Part shown: piece after piece, positions 8,223 to 16,951 of the stretch
Numbering within the stretch: the first letter of the stretch is position 1
How the letters are laid out: the number at the start of each line of letters is the position of its first letter
Assembly (NCBI GenBank): GCA_963750075.1
Contig: CAVVPG010000005.1
Location: 248,001 to 312,000, forward strand
Direction of reading: 5' to 3'
DNA length: 64,000 nt
DNA from: Bog-473 sp963750075
GTDB taxonomy: Bacteria; Actinomycetota; Acidimicrobiia; Acidimicrobiales; RAAP-2
Notes under the pieces: model-generated
What the model saw: only the letters and a program-made list of their open reading frames with translations
Database searches by the model: none
Told to the model about the DNA's origin: nothing
Position numbers and translations under genes: made by a program

Positions 8223-9176
8223 TCAGAACGACGACGCGAGCGAGCCGAGGAGCCCGCGGGTCCGCTTCGACGAGGCGACGAGCTCCTCGCGGTTCTCCCC
8301 GATCGGCACCACCCGCACCGAGATGTCGGTCACGCCGGCGTCGGCGAAGGCCTGCAGGCGCGCGACGATGGTGGACTCGCTACCCGCCGCCAGGATGTCG
8401 CCCACGTTCCGCGCGTCGCCGTGCTCGAGCAGCTTCTGGTAGTTCGGGGACACCTCGGCCTCGGCCAGGATCCGGTTGGTGCGGGCGACCGCGGCCTCGA
8501 TCTCGTCGTCGCCGCAGAGGCACACCGGGATGCCCGCCACCACGCGGGGGGCGGGGCGGTTCGCCGCCTCGGCGGCGCGGGTGAGGTTGGGGACGACGTG
8601 GGTGGCGATCGCCCGCTCGTCGGCCATCCACAAGATGGTCCCGTCGGCCCGCTCGCCGCACAGCGCCAGCATGCGCGGGCCGAGCGCGGCCAGCAGCACC
8701 GGGGTCGGCACGATGTCGGTGATGTCGAGGGGGTTGTGCACCCGGAAGAGCTCGTTCTCGACGTCGACGGGCCCGGGGCCTGCGAGCGCCCGGTCGAGGA
8801 CCTCGAGGTAGGCCCGCATGGTGGCGACGGGGCGCTCGTAGGGCAGCCCGAGCATCTCGTCGATGACCCAGTGGTGCGAGACGCCGAGGCCCACGGCCAG
8901 CCGCCCCCCGCAGACCGCCTGCACGGACAGGACCTGCTGCGCCAGCGCGATGGGGTGGCGGGGTTGGACCGGCACGACGGCCGTGCCGACCTCGATGCGG
9001 CTCGTGGCGGCGCCGACCACCGTGGCGGCGGTGAGGGCGTCGAACTCGTCGGGGATCTGCGGGATCCACACCGTGGACAGGCCCACCTCCTCGGCCCAGC
9101 GGGCGTCGGCCCGGAGCCGTTCGACCTTGGTCCGGTAGCGGCCCCGCTCCGGGCCGATCATCAAGCCGATGCGCAT
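8223..9176 (-). CDS. LLM-class F420/flavin-dependent oxidoreductase
   Basis: A 317-residue luciferase-like (beta/alpha)8 protein. Family features include MRIGLMIGPE at the start, strand ends SRIEVGTAVVP and the substrate-side segment GVSHHWVIDEMLG. Most actinobacterial proteins of this length and pattern use F420, but FMN cannot be excluded from sequence alone. GGGAGG precedes the ATG. It lies opposite the P450 and converges on the acyl-CoA dehydrogenase pair; its substrate is not evident. Confidence 0.93.
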   Translation of the reverse strand: MRIGLMIGPERGRYRTKVERLRADARWAEEVGLSTVWIPQIPDEFDALTAATVVGAATSRIEVGTAVVPVQPRHPIALAQQVLSVQAVCGGRLAVGLGVSHHWVIDEMLGLPYERPVATMRAYLEVLDRALAGPGPVDVENELFRVHNPLDITDIVPTPVLLAALGPRMLALCGERADGTILWMADERAIATHVVPNLTRAAEAANRPAPRVVAGIPVCLCGDDEIEAAVARTNRILAEAEVSPNYQKLLEHGDARNVGDILAAGSESTIVARLQAFADAGVTDISVRVVPIGENREELVASSKRTRGLLGSLASSF

Positions 9177-9211
9177 GCCCAGGTCCCTCCCGGCGTCGGG
9201 TATGGCAGAAA

Positions 9212-9233
9212 TGAGAACATACTTCTTCTCTCA
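9212..9233. promoter_or_regulatory. Inverted repeat in the divergent LLM/P450 intergenic region
   Basis: TGAGA and TCTCA face each other across 12 bases in an AT-rich patch, 36 bases upstream of the LLM start. The rest of the 265-base gap holds no convincing gene. It may be an operator for the LLM gene or for the P450 operon; no regulator is adjacent. Confidence 0.3.
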
Positions 9234-9441
9234 GCGTAAGGCTAGTTCCACCCTGCTGCAGGGCATCGTGGCGGCGTGGTCGTCGGAGCGCCCGGCCGGG
9301 CGGTGGCCAGGGTGCGCCGTGGTGCGGAAGTCAGGTTTCATGTCAGACAGAACCCAGTTTTCACTGGTGGGGTCACGGACTATCGTGGGCCGCCAGCGAC
9401 GGGGCGCGGCGCGGCAGGGCACGGCACGAGGCAGGAGATGG

Positions 9442-10728
9442 GTGGAGACGGTGACGGACTACGAGTCGATGGACTTCTTCCGAGACGACGACCTGATCGT
9501 CGACCCCTATCCGTACTTCGAGGCCATCCGCGCCCACGGCCCGGTCTGGCGCGAGCCGCACCACGACGTGGTCATGGTGACCGGGTACGAGGAGGCGATG
9601 GGCGTCTACAGCGACGCCAAGACCTTCTCCTCGTGCACCGCCGTGACGGGGCCGTTCCCGGGGTTCCCGGTCCCGCTCGAGGGCGACGACGTCAGCGAGC
9701 TCATCGAGGAGCACCGCGACGAGCTCCCGATGCACGACCAGCTGCCGAACCTCGACCCGCCGGTCCACACGGACCACCGCTCGCTCCTCCTGCGCCTCAT
9801 CACCCCGAAGCGCCTCGCCAGCAACGAGGAGTTCATGTGGCGGCTGGCCGACCGCCAGCTCGACACCTTCCTCTCCCGGGGCGAGTGCGAGTTCATCGGG
9901 CAGTACGCCAGCCCCTTCGCCATGCTCGTCATCGCCGACCTGCTCGGGGTGCCCGAGGCGGACCGACCGCGATTCGAAGAGGCGCTGCTGCGCGGCACGG
10001 CGCACCACGGCACCATCGGCAGCATGAACGAGGACACCATCGCCCTGTCGCCACTCGAATACCTCTCCCAGCAGTTCACGTCGTACGTGGAGGACCGCCG
10101 GCGCGCCCCGCGCGACGACGTGCTGACCGGCCTGGCCAACGCGACGTTCCCCGACGGCTCGACCCCCGAGGTCCTCGACGTCGTGCGCGTCGCCGCCAAC
10201 CTCTTCGCGGCGGGCCAGGAGACCACCGTCCGCCTCCTGAGCTCCGCCCTGATGCTCATCGCCGAGGACCCGGAGCTCCAGCGGGTGCTGCGCGCCGAGC
10301 GGGAGCGGATCCCCAACTTCGTCGAGGAGACGCTCCGGATGGAGAGCCCGGTCAAGGGTGACTTCCGGCTGTCGCGCGTCCCGACCAGGGTCGGGGACCT
10401 GGACATCCCCGCCGGCACGACGGTCATGCTCGTCAACGCCGCCGCCAACCGCGACCCGCGCCGCTTCGAGGAGCCGGCGACGTTCGACCCCGGGCGCGAG
10501 AACGCCCGCCACCACCTGGCCTTCGGGCGCGGCATCCACACCTGCCCCGGGGCGCCGCTCGCCCGCTCCGAGGCCCGCATCAGCCTGGAGCGCATCCTCG
10601 AGAGGACGCAGGACATCCGGATCTCCGAGGAGCACCACGGCCCGGCGGGCGCCCGCCGCTTTCACTACGTGCCGACCTTCATCCTCCGCGGGCTGACCCG
10701 GCTGTACCTGGAGTTCACCGCACCGTGA
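9442..10728 (+). CDS. Cytochrome P450 monooxygenase
   Basis: A soluble bacterial P450 of about 428 residues. The I-helix oxygen-activating segment is AAGQETT, the K-helix ExxR is in EETLR, and the heme-binding loop is FGRGIHTCPGAPLAR with the ligand cysteine at about residue 368. It hydroxylates or epoxidises a small hydrophobic molecule with electrons from a ferredoxin. I place the start at GTG 9442 with GGAG just upstream; GTG 9451 is equally possible. Longer in-frame starts would add an unrelated basic leader. It overlaps the following gene by 4 bases (GTGA). Confidence 0.93.
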   Translation: METVTDYESMDFFRDDDLIVDPYPYFEAIRAHGPVWREPHHDVVMVTGYEEAMGVYSDAKTFSSCTAVTGPFPGFPVPLEGDDVSELIEEHRDELPMHDQLPNLDPPVHTDHRSLLLRLITPKRLASNEEFMWRLADRQLDTFLSRGECEFIGQYASPFAMLVIADLLGVPEADRPRFEEALLRGTAHHGTIGSMNEDTIALSPLEYLSQQFTSYVEDRRRAPRDDVLTGLANATFPDGSTPEVLDVVRVAANLFAAGQETTVRLLSSALMLIAEDPELQRVLRAERERIPNFVEETLRMESPVKGDFRLSRVPTRVGDLDIPAGTTVMLVNAAANRDPRRFEEPATFDPGRENARHHLAFGRGIHTCPGAPLARSEARISLERILERTQDIRISEEHHGPAGARRFHYVPTFILRGLTRLYLEFTAP

Positions 10729-11209
10729 GGGAGCAACGTCGCTCGCGTCGCCTCGCCATGTCGCCCGGCGAGCGGGACGCCTTCCTCACGCAGGAGCGCA
10801 CCTGCCGGGTCGGCACCGTCGGCACCGACGGCCCCCACGTCACCGCGCTGTGGTTCGTGTGGGACGGCTCGTCCGTCTGGTTGAACTCCATCGTGAAGAG
10901 CCAGCGCTGGGTGGACCTCCAGCACGACCCCCGCGTGACCGTGCTGGTCGACGCGGGAACGGCGTTCGGCGAGCTGCGGGGCGTCGAGATCCGGGGCCGG
11001 GCCACGGCGGTCGGCGAGGTCCCCCGCACCGGCGAGGCGCACGCCGCGCTGGCGGAGCCCGAGCGCCTCTTCGGCGCGAAGTACGCGGGGGCGCGTTCAG
11101 CGCCGACGGCCGGCATGCCTGGCTCCGGGTCGTGCCGGAGAAGATCGTGAGCTGGGACTTCCGCAAAATGGCTGCCGGGAACGACGGCGGCGCCGCGAGA
11201 GGGAAGTGA
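10725..11209 (+). CDS. PPOX-class (pyridoxamine-phosphate-oxidase-like) protein, frameshifted
   Basis: A split-barrel flavin- or F420-binding protein of about 160 residues. The first frame gives CRVGTVGTDGPHVTALWFVWDG and runs to about LFGAKYAG. The conserved family ending (GRHAWLRVVPEKIVSWDFRK) is in another frame that stops at 11209. Adding one G to the five-G run at 11087-11091 joins them perfectly as KYAGGAFSADG. Either the base is missing from the assembly or the gene has just been broken. GTG start overlaps the P450 stop; aldehyde dehydrogenase follows 11 bases later, so all three form one operon. The physiological reaction is unknown. Confidence 0.8.
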
Positions 11210-11220
11210 GGACGGATCCC

Positions 11221-12702
11221 ATGACGGACACGCCAGCGGTGCACCCGGAGCCGAGGATGCTCATCGACGGCAAGCTCGTCGACGCAGGCGACGGCAAGAC
11301 GTTCGCCAACGTCAACCCCGCCACCGAGGAGGTGCTCGGCCACGTCGCCGACGCGTCCCGCGCGGAGGTGGCGCTGGCCATCGCCGCGGCCCGCCGGGCC
11401 TTCGACGAGACCGACTGGTCCACCAACCGGTCGTTCCGCCGGCACTGTCTCGAGCAGCTCCACGACGCCCTCGCAGCCGAGCGGGAGGAGATGCGCGAGC
11501 AGTTGATCCTCGAGGTCGGCTGCCCCCGCATGCTCACGTCCGGCCCCCAGCTCGACGCGCCGCTCGACGGCGCGCTGACCTACGCGGCCGGGTTGATCGA
11601 CGAGTACGCCTGGGAGACGGACCTGCCCGATGCCGTCGACTTCCGGGGCGGCACCAACGCGCGGCGCATCGTCAAGGAGCCCGTGGGCGTCGTCGGGGCC
11701 ATCGTCCCCTGGAACTACCCGTTCGAGGTCACGGTGACGAAGCTGGCCCAGGCGCTCGCCACGGGCAACACGGTCGTGCTCAAGCCGGCGCCGGACACGC
11801 CGTGGAACGCCACGCTGCTCGGCCGCCTGGCGGCCGAGCAGACGGACATCCCGCCCGGCGTGCTGAACGTCGTCACGTCGTCGGACCACCTGGTCGGCGA
11901 GGAGCTGACACTGTCGCCGGAGGTCGACCTCATTTCGTTCACCGGCTCGACCGTGGTGGGGAAGCGGATCATGGAGAAGGGCGCCGCCACGCTGAAGCGC
12001 CTGTTCCTGGAGCTGGGCGGCAAGTCGGCGACGATCGTCCTCGACGACGCGGACTTCACCACCGCCATGATGACGGGCCTCGCCGTGTGCTCCCACGCCG
12101 GGCAGGGCTGTGCCATCCCGACCCGGATGCTCCTCCCCCGGTCGCGCCACGACGAGGGCGTCGAGCTCCTGAAGACCTACATGGGATCGGTCCCCTACGG
12201 CGACCCGCAGCGTCCCGACGTGATCATGGGCCCGCTCATCTCCGAGAAGCAACGCGGGCGCGTCCTCGGCTACATCGAGCGCGGTGTCGCCGAGGGCGCC
12301 ACCCTGGCCCTCGGCGGGAGCCGCCCGGGTGACCTGCCGCGCGGCTGGTTCGTGGAGCCGACGCTGTTCACCGACGTCGACAACGCCATGACCATCGCCC
12401 GCGAGGAGATCTTCGGTCCGGTGCTCGTCGTGATCCCCTTCGAGGACGACGACGACGCCGTCCGCATCGCCAACGACAGCACGTACGGCCTCGGCGGCGC
12501 GGTCGTCTCGGCGTCGCTCGAGCGCGCCCTGGCGGTGGCGGGCCGGGTCCGCACGGGCACGCTCAGCGTCAACGGCGGCATGACCTACAGCCCCGACCTC
12601 CCCTTCGGCGGCTACAAGGACAGCGGCATCGGCCGCCAGAACGGGACGGCCGGCTTCGACCAGTACCTCGAGACGAAGTCGCTCGCCTGGCCCGCCGGCT
12701 GA
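11221..12702 (+). CDS. NAD(P)-dependent aldehyde dehydrogenase
   Basis: A 493-residue ALDH-superfamily enzyme that oxidises an aldehyde to its acid. Conserved sites are PWNYP, the general-base glutamate in LELGGKS and the nucleophile C297 in AGQGCAIPTR, plus EEIFGPVL and PFGGYKDSG near the C-terminus. ATG 11221 is preferred over the in-frame GTG at 11206, which sits at the end of the previous gene. Position after the P450 suggests it handles an aldehyde produced by hydroxylation of a terminal carbon. Confidence 0.95.
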   Translation: MTDTPAVHPEPRMLIDGKLVDAGDGKTFANVNPATEEVLGHVADASRAEVALAIAAARRAFDETDWSTNRSFRRHCLEQLHDALAAEREEMREQLILEVGCPRMLTSGPQLDAPLDGALTYAAGLIDEYAWETDLPDAVDFRGGTNARRIVKEPVGVVGAIVPWNYPFEVTVTKLAQALATGNTVVLKPAPDTPWNATLLGRLAAEQTDIPPGVLNVVTSSDHLVGEELTLSPEVDLISFTGSTVVGKRIMEKGAATLKRLFLELGGKSATIVLDDADFTTAMMTGLAVCSHAGQGCAIPTRMLLPRSRHDEGVELLKTYMGSVPYGDPQRPDVIMGPLISEKQRGRVLGYIERGVAEGATLALGGSRPGDLPRGWFVEPTLFTDVDNAMTIAREEIFGPVLVVIPFEDDDDAVRIANDSTYGLGGAVVSASLERALAVAGRVRTGTLSVNGGMTYSPDLPFGGYKDSGIGRQNGTAGFDQYLETKSLAWPAG

Positions 12703-12708
12703 GCCGGA

Positions 12709-13986
12709 TCAGCGCAGCGGCGAGGCCGCACCACGCGGCACGTCGCGGAAGGGCACGTCCTTGTCCAGCCTGCGCTCCCGCGGCATCCCGAGCACACGCT
12801 CGCTGATCACGTTGCGGGCCATCTCGGTGGTGCCGCCGCCGATGCACGACACCTGCCGCATGAGGTACTCGTTGCCGCTGAAGGCCAGGTCGCCATCGTC
12901 GTCAGTCCACGCCACGCCCGCGCTGCCCGCGATCTCGAAGCCGATGGTCCGGATCCGGGCGGACGAGACGCCGGTGAACAACCGCCCGATCGCCGCCGCG
13001 TGCTCGGGCAGCGCGCCCGACCGGATCCCCTCGCTGACCCGTCGCTTCAGCTCCTGGTCGACGAGATGGAGCACGCGGGCCTGTCCGATCAGGTCCCGCA
13101 TGTGCGGATCGGCCAGGCGGCCCACCTGAGCGGCGATCTCGTCCATGCGCGACGCGCCGACCCCGCTGTGGGCGTAGCCGACCGGCAGCGTGATCAGCGA
13201 CGAATTGGTGAGCATGCGCTCGTGGAACATCCATCTCGTCCCCACCGTCCAGCCGTCGTTGACGTCGCCCACCCGGTCCGAGTCGGGCACCCGGACATCG
13301 GTCAGGAACTCCTGGCAGAACTCCCGGGAGCCGTTCAGCATCTCGATGCGGTGGATCTCGAGGCCCGGCTGGTGGATGGGGAGCATGAACACGGTGAGGC
13401 CACGGTGCTTCGGCACGTCCCAATTGGTGCGGGCCAGGCAAAGGCCCCAGTCCGACCACCACGCGCCGGTGGTCCAGATCTTGGAGCCGTTCAGCACCCA
13501 TTCGTCGCCGTCGCGGACGGCGCTCGTCAGCGCACCGGCGACGTCGGACCCCCCGCTCGGCTCCGAGAGGAACTGCATCCAGATCGCCTCGCCCTTCAGG
13601 ATGGGCGGGATGTGGCGGAGCTTCTGCTCCTCGGTCCCGAAGTCGAGCAGGACCGCGGCGCACGGGGAGAAGGTCGGGGCCTGGATCCGGGTCGGGAACT
13701 CGTAGCCGGCGAGCTCCTCGTTGAGCACCCGCTGGTGCGCCGGGGTGAGTCCCTGCCCACCGTAGGCGCGCGGGAAACAGACGCCAGCGAGCCCGGCGTC
13801 GAAGAACATCCGCTGGACCTCCCGCTCCCGGGAGATGAGGGCGAGCTCCATCTCGTCGGTGAGGTCGTTCCGGAACGCCCCGGCCACCGTGGCCACGTCG
13901 AGCGGCCGCAGGTTGGCGCGGGCGAAGGCCCGTGCCCGCTGGCGGAAACTCTCGAGGTCCTCCCTGGACGCCGGCTCCTCGCTCAC
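12709..13986 (-). CDS. Acyl-CoA dehydrogenase (catalytic-type subunit of second pair)
   Basis: A 425-residue acyl-CoA dehydrogenase. Visible are FLSEPSGGSD (FAD/substrate loop), LNGSKIWTTGA, and the C-terminal GGGTTEMARNVISERVLG. GGGGGAGC precedes a GTG start at 13986 that overlaps the stop of the upstream partner by 4 bases. The longer open frame extending to 15318 is only read-through of the partner gene in another frame. With its partner it probably forms a FadE-type heteromer for a bulky acyl-CoA. Confidence 0.94.
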   Translation of the reverse strand: MSEEPASREDLESFRQRARAFARANLRPLDVATVAGAFRNDLTDEMELALISREREVQRMFFDAGLAGVCFPRAYGGQGLTPAHQRVLNEELAGYEFPTRIQAPTFSPCAAVLLDFGTEEQKLRHIPPILKGEAIWMQFLSEPSGGSDVAGALTSAVRDGDEWVLNGSKIWTTGAWWSDWGLCLARTNWDVPKHRGLTVFMLPIHQPGLEIHRIEMLNGSREFCQEFLTDVRVPDSDRVGDVNDGWTVGTRWMFHERMLTNSSLITLPVGYAHSGVGASRMDEIAAQVGRLADPHMRDLIGQARVLHLVDQELKRRVSEGIRSGALPEHAAAIGRLFTGVSSARIRTIGFEIAGSAGVAWTDDDGDLAFSGNEYLMRQVSCIGGGTTEMARNVISERVLGMPRERRLDKDVPFRDVPRGAASPLR

Positions 13987-15122
13987 GCGCTCCCCCTCTG
14001 CTCCGCGATGTCCGCCAGGCGCTGGCGGTGGTCCGCCGGTGTCCCGTACAGCCCCCGGTTCAGGGTGTGCCGGCGCAGGTACAGGTGGAGGTCGTGCTCG
14101 AACGTCACGCCGATGCCTCCGTGGATCTGCACGCAGTCCTGCATCAGCTCGCCCCCGTAGTCGCCGATGAAGGACTTGGCGGCACTGAGCAGCTCCGGGG
14201 CGCCCTCTGCGCCGTCGGCCAGCGCGGCCGTTGCCGCGTCGCTCACGGCGTTGCCGGCCTCGAGCCACGTCCTCAAGTCGGCGAACCGGTGCTTGATCTC
14301 CTGGTAGGAGGCCAGCGGCCGGCCGAACGAGTAGCGGTCGAACGCCCACTCGACGGTGAGGTCGAACGCGGTCTGCATCGACCCGAGCGATTCGGCGTTG
14401 GTGATGGCCAGCGCCCGCCCGAGCTGCCGCTCGACCTGCGCGTCGGCCGACCCGGGCTCGCCCACCAGGCCGCCGGCGAGGGGCACGCGCACGCCGTCGA
14501 ACGACACCACCGAGAAGCGGCGCGTCATGTCCACGGTGTGCATGGGCTCGACGGACACGCCCGCGGTGCCGGCGGGGACGAGCACCTGGGTCATCCCCGG
14601 ACCCGTGCGGCCCGTCACGAGCAGGACGTCCGCCTGGCCCCCCGACTCGACCGGGCGCTTGCGGCCGTGCAGCACGACCTCGTCCCCCTCCGTGCGCACC
14701 TCGAGCGAGCTCGGCCCGAGCCCGTCGCCGGGCGGCGGCTCGCTGAGGCACCACGTCGCGACCGACTCGCCGGACAACAGGTCGCCGATCACCTCCTTGA
14801 AGTCGTCGCCGCCGACCTCCGAGAGGGTGGCGGCCACGACGTTGGACACCGCCAACGGCCCCGGTGCGGCGTGCCGGCCGAACTCGTAGGCCACCAGGGC
14901 CAGGTCGACCAGGCCGCGGTCGGAGATGGAGCCGCCTCCGTACTCCTCGCCGACCAGCAGGGAGGTCCATCCGAGCTCCGCCCCGCGGCGCCAGTAGGCA
15001 CGGTCGAAGCCGGCGGGGTCGTCGCGCCGGTGGCGCAGCTCGCTCACCGGGACGAGCTCGTCGAGCAGCTTCGCCGTGGTGTCCCCTAGGAGCTCCTGGT
15101 CGGCGCTCGGTGCCAGCAACAT
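13983..15122 (-). CDS. Acyl-CoA dehydrogenase (partner subunit of second pair)
   Basis: A 379-residue acyl-CoA dehydrogenase paralogue, more divergent than its neighbour. It contains YSFGRPLASYQEIKHRFAD, the FAD-contact motif, and QIHGGIGVTFEHDLHLYLRR near the C-terminus. The ATG at 15122 has GAGGGATAGG upstream. A 4-base overlap couples it to the downstream subunit. This is the second such pair in the window, so two different acyl-CoA substrates or two steps are likely. Confidence 0.93.
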   Translation of the reverse strand: MLLAPSADQELLGDTTAKLLDELVPVSELRHRRDDPAGFDRAYWRRGAELGWTSLLVGEEYGGGSISDRGLVDLALVAYEFGRHAAPGPLAVSNVVAATLSEVGGDDFKEVIGDLLSGESVATWCLSEPPPGDGLGPSSLEVRTEGDEVVLHGRKRPVESGGQADVLLVTGRTGPGMTQVLVPAGTAGVSVEPMHTVDMTRRFSVVSFDGVRVPLAGGLVGEPGSADAQVERQLGRALAITNAESLGSMQTAFDLTVEWAFDRYSFGRPLASYQEIKHRFADLRTWLEAGNAVSDAATAALADGAEGAPELLSAAKSFIGDYGGELMQDCVQIHGGIGVTFEHDLHLYLRRHTLNRGLYGTPADHRQRLADIAEQRGSA

Positions 15123-15304
15123 GGTTCGACCTATCCCTCAGTCCTTGCGGCGGTGCCGGCCCAGGCCGGGCGTTGCCGCAGGCCGAAGATACTGCGAGAA
15201 GGTGGTTTCGTCCAGACGGGTGGGCCGGTTTCCAGCTTTGAGAGTGACCTTCCCACACCGGGCCCCGGCCTGCGCCGGCACGGCGCGACGTCGGTCCCCG
15301 TCGC

Positions 15305-16951
15305 TCATGCGCCGTCACGCTGGAGGAGGAGCACGCCCGACGGCGTGCCGCCCCCGGTGCTCACCACCGCGGTCGCGGCGTCGCGCACCTGCCGCTCCCC
15401 CGCGTCGTGGCGCAGCTGCAGCACGGCTTCGTAGAGGAAGCCGAAGCCGTGCAGCCGCCCCTCCGAGAGCTGCCCCCCGTGGGGGTTCACCGGCACCTCG
15501 CCGTCGAGCGCGATGCGCCTGCCCCCCTCCAGCCAGTCGTTCGCTTCCCCGAGGCCGCAGAACCCGAGGGCCTCGAGCCACGAGATGGCGTTGAACGTGA
15601 ACCCGTCGTAGACGAGCGCCACGTCGACGTCCGCCGGCCCGAGAGCGGAGCGCGACCACAGGTGCGCCGCCTGGCCGAGGACCTGGGGCTCGTGGGTGAG
15701 CGTGCCCTGGTCCCAGGACACCCGCTCGATGATCTGGGTGCCGACGGCCTCCACCCGGACGGCGCGCTGCGGGAGGTCCCCGGCCACGGCGGCGTCGGAG
15801 ACGACGATGGCGACCGCCCCGTCGCAGGGCACGTCGCAGTCGTACAGGCCGAACGGGGAGGTGATGGGCCGCGCGGAGAGATAGTCGTCCATCGACATCG
15901 GGTCCCGGTAGATCGCCGCCGGGTTGCGCGCCGCGTTGGTGCGCCCGTTGAGCGCGATCAGCCCGAGCATCTCGCGCGGTGCGCCGTAGCGGTGCAGGTA
16001 CTGGTTGGCGTTCATGGCGATCCAGTTCGCGGCGGAGAGCGCGCCGAACGGCGCCCGCCAGGCGGACTGGCCCGCCGCCCGTGCGCCCGCGCCCGCGCCG
16101 CCGCCGCCTCCGGCGCTCCGTCCCAGCGCGGCGAACGTCGACTCCCACACGGTCCGGAAGCACAGGACGTGCCGGCACAGGCCGGACGCCACGGCCAGCA
16201 TGGCGGCGATGACCGCACCGCCCTGGCCGGGGATGTCGCCGCCGCCGTTGATCCACGTGGGGTGCAGCCGCAGCGCCTCCTCCACCGCCGCCACCCCTCC
16301 CTCGCTCATGCCCATGCCGGCCATGCCCGGGTAGGTGGACAGGCCGTCGATGTCGCCGAGCTGCAGCCCGGCGTCCGCCACCGCCCGCAGGCAGGCGTCG
16401 ACCGTGAGGGAGAGCGGGTCGACCATCAACCGCCGGCCCACGGCCGACCGCCCGATGCCGCTGAGCACGGACCGGTGCTCGAAGCGGTCGCCGTGCAGCG
16501 GCGCCCGGGGCAGCGGTCGCGTGGGCGCCCCGATCGCATCGGCGACGTCCGCGCCTCCGGTCGGCACGAAGAGGGGCAGCCACACGTCGTCGCGGTGCTC
16601 GAAGCGGACGATGACCTCCTGCCCGACGTGGACGTCGGCGGGGTCACAGCCCACGATGGAGGTCGTGAGCCGGACGGCGGGGTCCTCGGCGAGCGCCACG
16701 ACGGCGACGACGTAGGGAGGCTCGAACGCGGGGTGCCAGCGGTGATGGTTCACCGTGTAGCCGACGACCGAGCCACGGCCGGAGACGACCGTCGGCGCGT
16801 GGTCCGTGCTGCGGCACTTCGGGCAGATCGGGACGGGCGGGTGGACGAGGGTGGCGCAGGCGGCGCAGCCCTGGATGCGCAGGCGGCCGTCCGCCCCCGA
16901 CGTCCAGAACCACTCGGTGGCCGACGTCAGCTCCGGGAGGGGCCGTGTCAA
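15305..16951 (-). CDS. DUF35 zinc-ribbon/OB-fold domain fused to thiolase-like (Ltp/SCP-x) domain
   Basis: A 548-residue fusion. Residues 1-145 are a DUF35 protein: zinc ribbon C29/C32/C43/C46, then an OB fold. Residues from about 158 are a thiolase-superfamily domain of the lipid-transfer (Ltp) type, ending NPHGGQLSEGRLHGFG. The stretch where thiolases hold the nucleophilic cysteine (GGGDIPGQGGA, about 236-246) has no cysteine, so it resembles Ltp2-type retro-aldolases that work with a DUF35 partner rather than a true thiolase. TTG start at 16951 overlaps the upstream stop as TTGA; the chain begins at the DUF35 helix. The 182-base gap downstream may hold a promoter. Confidence 0.9.
   Translation of the reverse strand: MTRPLPELTSATEWFWTSGADGRLRIQGCAACATLVHPPVPICPKCRSTDHAPTVVSGRGSVVGYTVNHHRWHPAFEPPYVVAVVALAEDPAVRLTTSIVGCDPADVHVGQEVIVRFEHRDDVWLPLFVPTGGADVADAIGAPTRPLPRAPLHGDRFEHRSVLSGIGRSAVGRRLMVDPLSLTVDACLRAVADAGLQLGDIDGLSTYPGMAGMGMSEGGVAAVEEALRLHPTWINGGGDIPGQGGAVIAAMLAVASGLCRHVLCFRTVWESTFAALGRSAGGGGGAGAGARAAGQSAWRAPFGALSAANWIAMNANQYLHRYGAPREMLGLIALNGRTNAARNPAAIYRDPMSMDDYLSARPITSPFGLYDCDVPCDGAVAIVVSDAAVAGDLPQRAVRVEAVGTQIIERVSWDQGTLTHEPQVLGQAAHLWSRSALGPADVDVALVYDGFTFNAISWLEALGFCGLGEANDWLEGGRRIALDGEVPVNPHGGQLSEGRLHGFGFLYEAVLQLRHDAGERQVRDAATAVVSTGGGTPSGVLLLQRDGA

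Noticed and set aside
12709..15318. An 869-codon open frame on the minus strand covering both acyl-CoA dehydrogenases
   Set aside because: Only its C-terminal 425 residues look like a protein family; the N-terminal part is arginine/proline-rich read-through opposite the frame of the second dehydrogenase. A GTG with a ribosome site at 13986 marks the real start.
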